A DNA stretch of 64,000 nucleotides, taken from assembly GCF_000754815.1 (NCBI RefSeq), contig NZ_KN150747.1, positions 2,015,908-2,079,907 on the forward strand, written 5' to 3'. Of this stretch, positions 63,208 through 64,000 are shown in pieces; within the stretch, counting starts at the first letter, position 1, and each line of letters begins with the position of its first letter. The notes under the pieces were generated by a model. The model did not search any database, was not told the origin of the DNA, and saw only the letters and a list, made by a program, of their open reading frames with translations. The stretch is from Yersinia ruckeri ATCC 29473. GTDB lineage: Bacteria > Pseudomonadota > Gammaproteobacteria > Enterobacterales > Enterobacteriaceae. The position numbers and the translations under genes are program-made.

Positions 63208-64000
63208 ATGCATTGCGCACAGTATACGGCGGGTCGCTGCCGTTCCTGTCAGTGGTTGGAGAAAAGTTACTCCCAACAACTGGCGGATAAACAACATCAT
63301 CTGGAAAGTTTGCTCGCCGGGCAGCCGGTTGCTGAATGGCTAACGCCAGTTTTCGGTCGTGAAAGCGCGTTTCGTAATAAAGCGAAAATGGTGGTCAACG
63401 GCAGCGTAGAACGGCCATTATTAGGCCTATTACAGCGTGATGGCACGGCGGTAGATCTCAGTGATTGCCCGTTGTATCCCGCCAGTTTTGCGCCAGTATT
63501 TGCTATCCTTAAACTGTTTATCGCCCGAGCAGGCCTGACACCCTACAACGTAGCGCGCAAACGTGGGGAATTAAAGTTTCTACTGCTGACAGAGAGCACT
63601 GTCAGTGGTGATATGATGCTGCGTTTTGTGCTGCGGTCAGAAAGTAAACTGGCTCAGATTCGCCATGCATTATCCTGGTTACAGCAGAAATTACCGCAAC
63701 TGCGGGTTATCTCTGTCAATATTCAGCCGGTGCATATGGCGATTCTGGAAGGGGATCAGGAAATCCTATTGACAGAACAACATACGCTGGAGGAACAGTT
63801 TAATCAGGTTCCGTTGTATATCCGGCCACAAAGTTTCTTCCAGACCAATCCACAGGTTGCGGCGGCGTTATATGCGACCGCACGAGATTGGGTACGTGGA
63901 TTGAACATTGGCAGTATGTGGGATCTGTTTTGCGGTGTCGGCGGGTTTGGCTTACATTGCGCGACAACAGAAACCCGTCTGACCGGCATCGAAATCAGCG
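63208..64000 (+). CDS. rlmC: 23S rRNA m5U747 methyltransferase RlmC, 3'-truncated by window edge
   Basis: SAM-dependent enzyme (formerly RumB) that methylates U747 of 23S rRNA. 264 codons are visible of about 375; no stop is reached, so the gene runs off the window. The N-terminal 4Fe-4S cysteines are Cys3, Cys11 and Cys14 ([16 protein letters not shown]), with a fourth in SDCPLYP. Further on come FRNKAKMVV, the [10 protein letters not shown] segment and the SAM-binding [14 protein letters not shown]. The catalytic cysteine near the C-terminus lies outside the window. Confidence 0.94.
   Translation, partial: MHCAQYTAGRCRSCQWLEKSYSQQLADKQHHLESLLAGQPVAEWLTPVFGRESAFRNKAKMVVNGSVERPLLGLLQRDGTAVDLSDCPLYPASFAPVFAILKLFIARAGLTPYNVARKRGELKFLLLTESTVSGDMMLRFVLRSESKLAQIRHALSWLQQKLPQLRVISVNIQPVHMAILEGDQEILLTEQHTLEEQFNQVPLYIRPQSFFQTNPQVAAALYATARDWVRGLNIGSMWDLFCGVGGFGLHCATTETRLTGIEIS

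Overview
The window is a chromosomal segment of a gammaproteobacterium of the order Enterobacterales. Protein sequences and lengths track Escherichia coli orthologues closely (for example Cdd 294, HisB 355, HisG 299, GalF 297, Udk 213 and Dcd 193 residues once starts are corrected). Moderate base composition, the galU-galF-gnd arrangement without an O-antigen cluster, and the CBS/cystathionine lyase pair suggest a Yersinia-like member of the Yersiniaceae. That genus call is inference; no rRNA is present to test it.

Layout. (1) 1-7.6 kb: end of mglC, sanA, maeA, a VOC-protein/LysR divergent pair, then cdd, yohK and yohJ. (2) 7.7-9.1 kb: a decayed gene and an unknown multi-pass membrane protein. 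(3) 9.2-19.2 kb: metG divergent from mrp, then udk, dcd, asmA, dcuC and yegH. (4) 19.2-23.4 kb: a small coding remnant, tandem galU-galF, and gnd. (5) 23.6-31.1 kb: the complete histidine operon hisGDCBHAFI with leader peptide, attenuator and promoter. (6) 31.3-38.1 kb: yeeZ, a GST, a HAD phosphatase, a 2-oxoglutarate oxygenase and a reverse-transsulfuration operon. (7) 38.4-46.9 kb: dacC, sdaC-sdaB, a 1.2 kb non-coding gap, deoC-deoR with two DeoR-type operators, and ybjG with a second PAP2 phosphatase. (8) 47.08-54.29 kb: a wrecked 186/P2-type prophage. (9) 54.3-64 kb: rybB, ybjL, grxA, ybjC, ybjN, potFGHI, ybjO and the start of rlmC. Blocks 1-5 correspond to the E. coli mgl-his region and blocks 7-9 to the dacC-rlmC region, so the window crosses a rearrangement relative to E. 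coli.

The most interesting part is the prophage remnant. It lies between two near-identical 26-bp copies of the rybB sRNA terminator, one of which is the end of the intact rybB gene with a consensus sigma-E promoter. It keeps a frameshifted integrase, a 186-type CI repressor with its operators, a Cox/Apl-like gene, CII and Fil. An IS3-family element without a target duplication replaces the replication genes, and the structural genes are gone. What survives intact is cargo: an AT-rich 478-residue protein with a C-terminal HEPN RNase-like R-x4-H motif (resembling ApeA-type abortive infection proteins) in the position of the 186 lysogenic operon, and a membrane-anchored unknown protein beside the right att site. 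This looks like a prophage reduced to its immunity and possible defence functions.

Other breakage: potI is frameshifted by an exact 11-bp tandem duplication, so the PotFGHI putrescine importer may lack one permease. No tRNA, rRNA or CRISPR array was seen.
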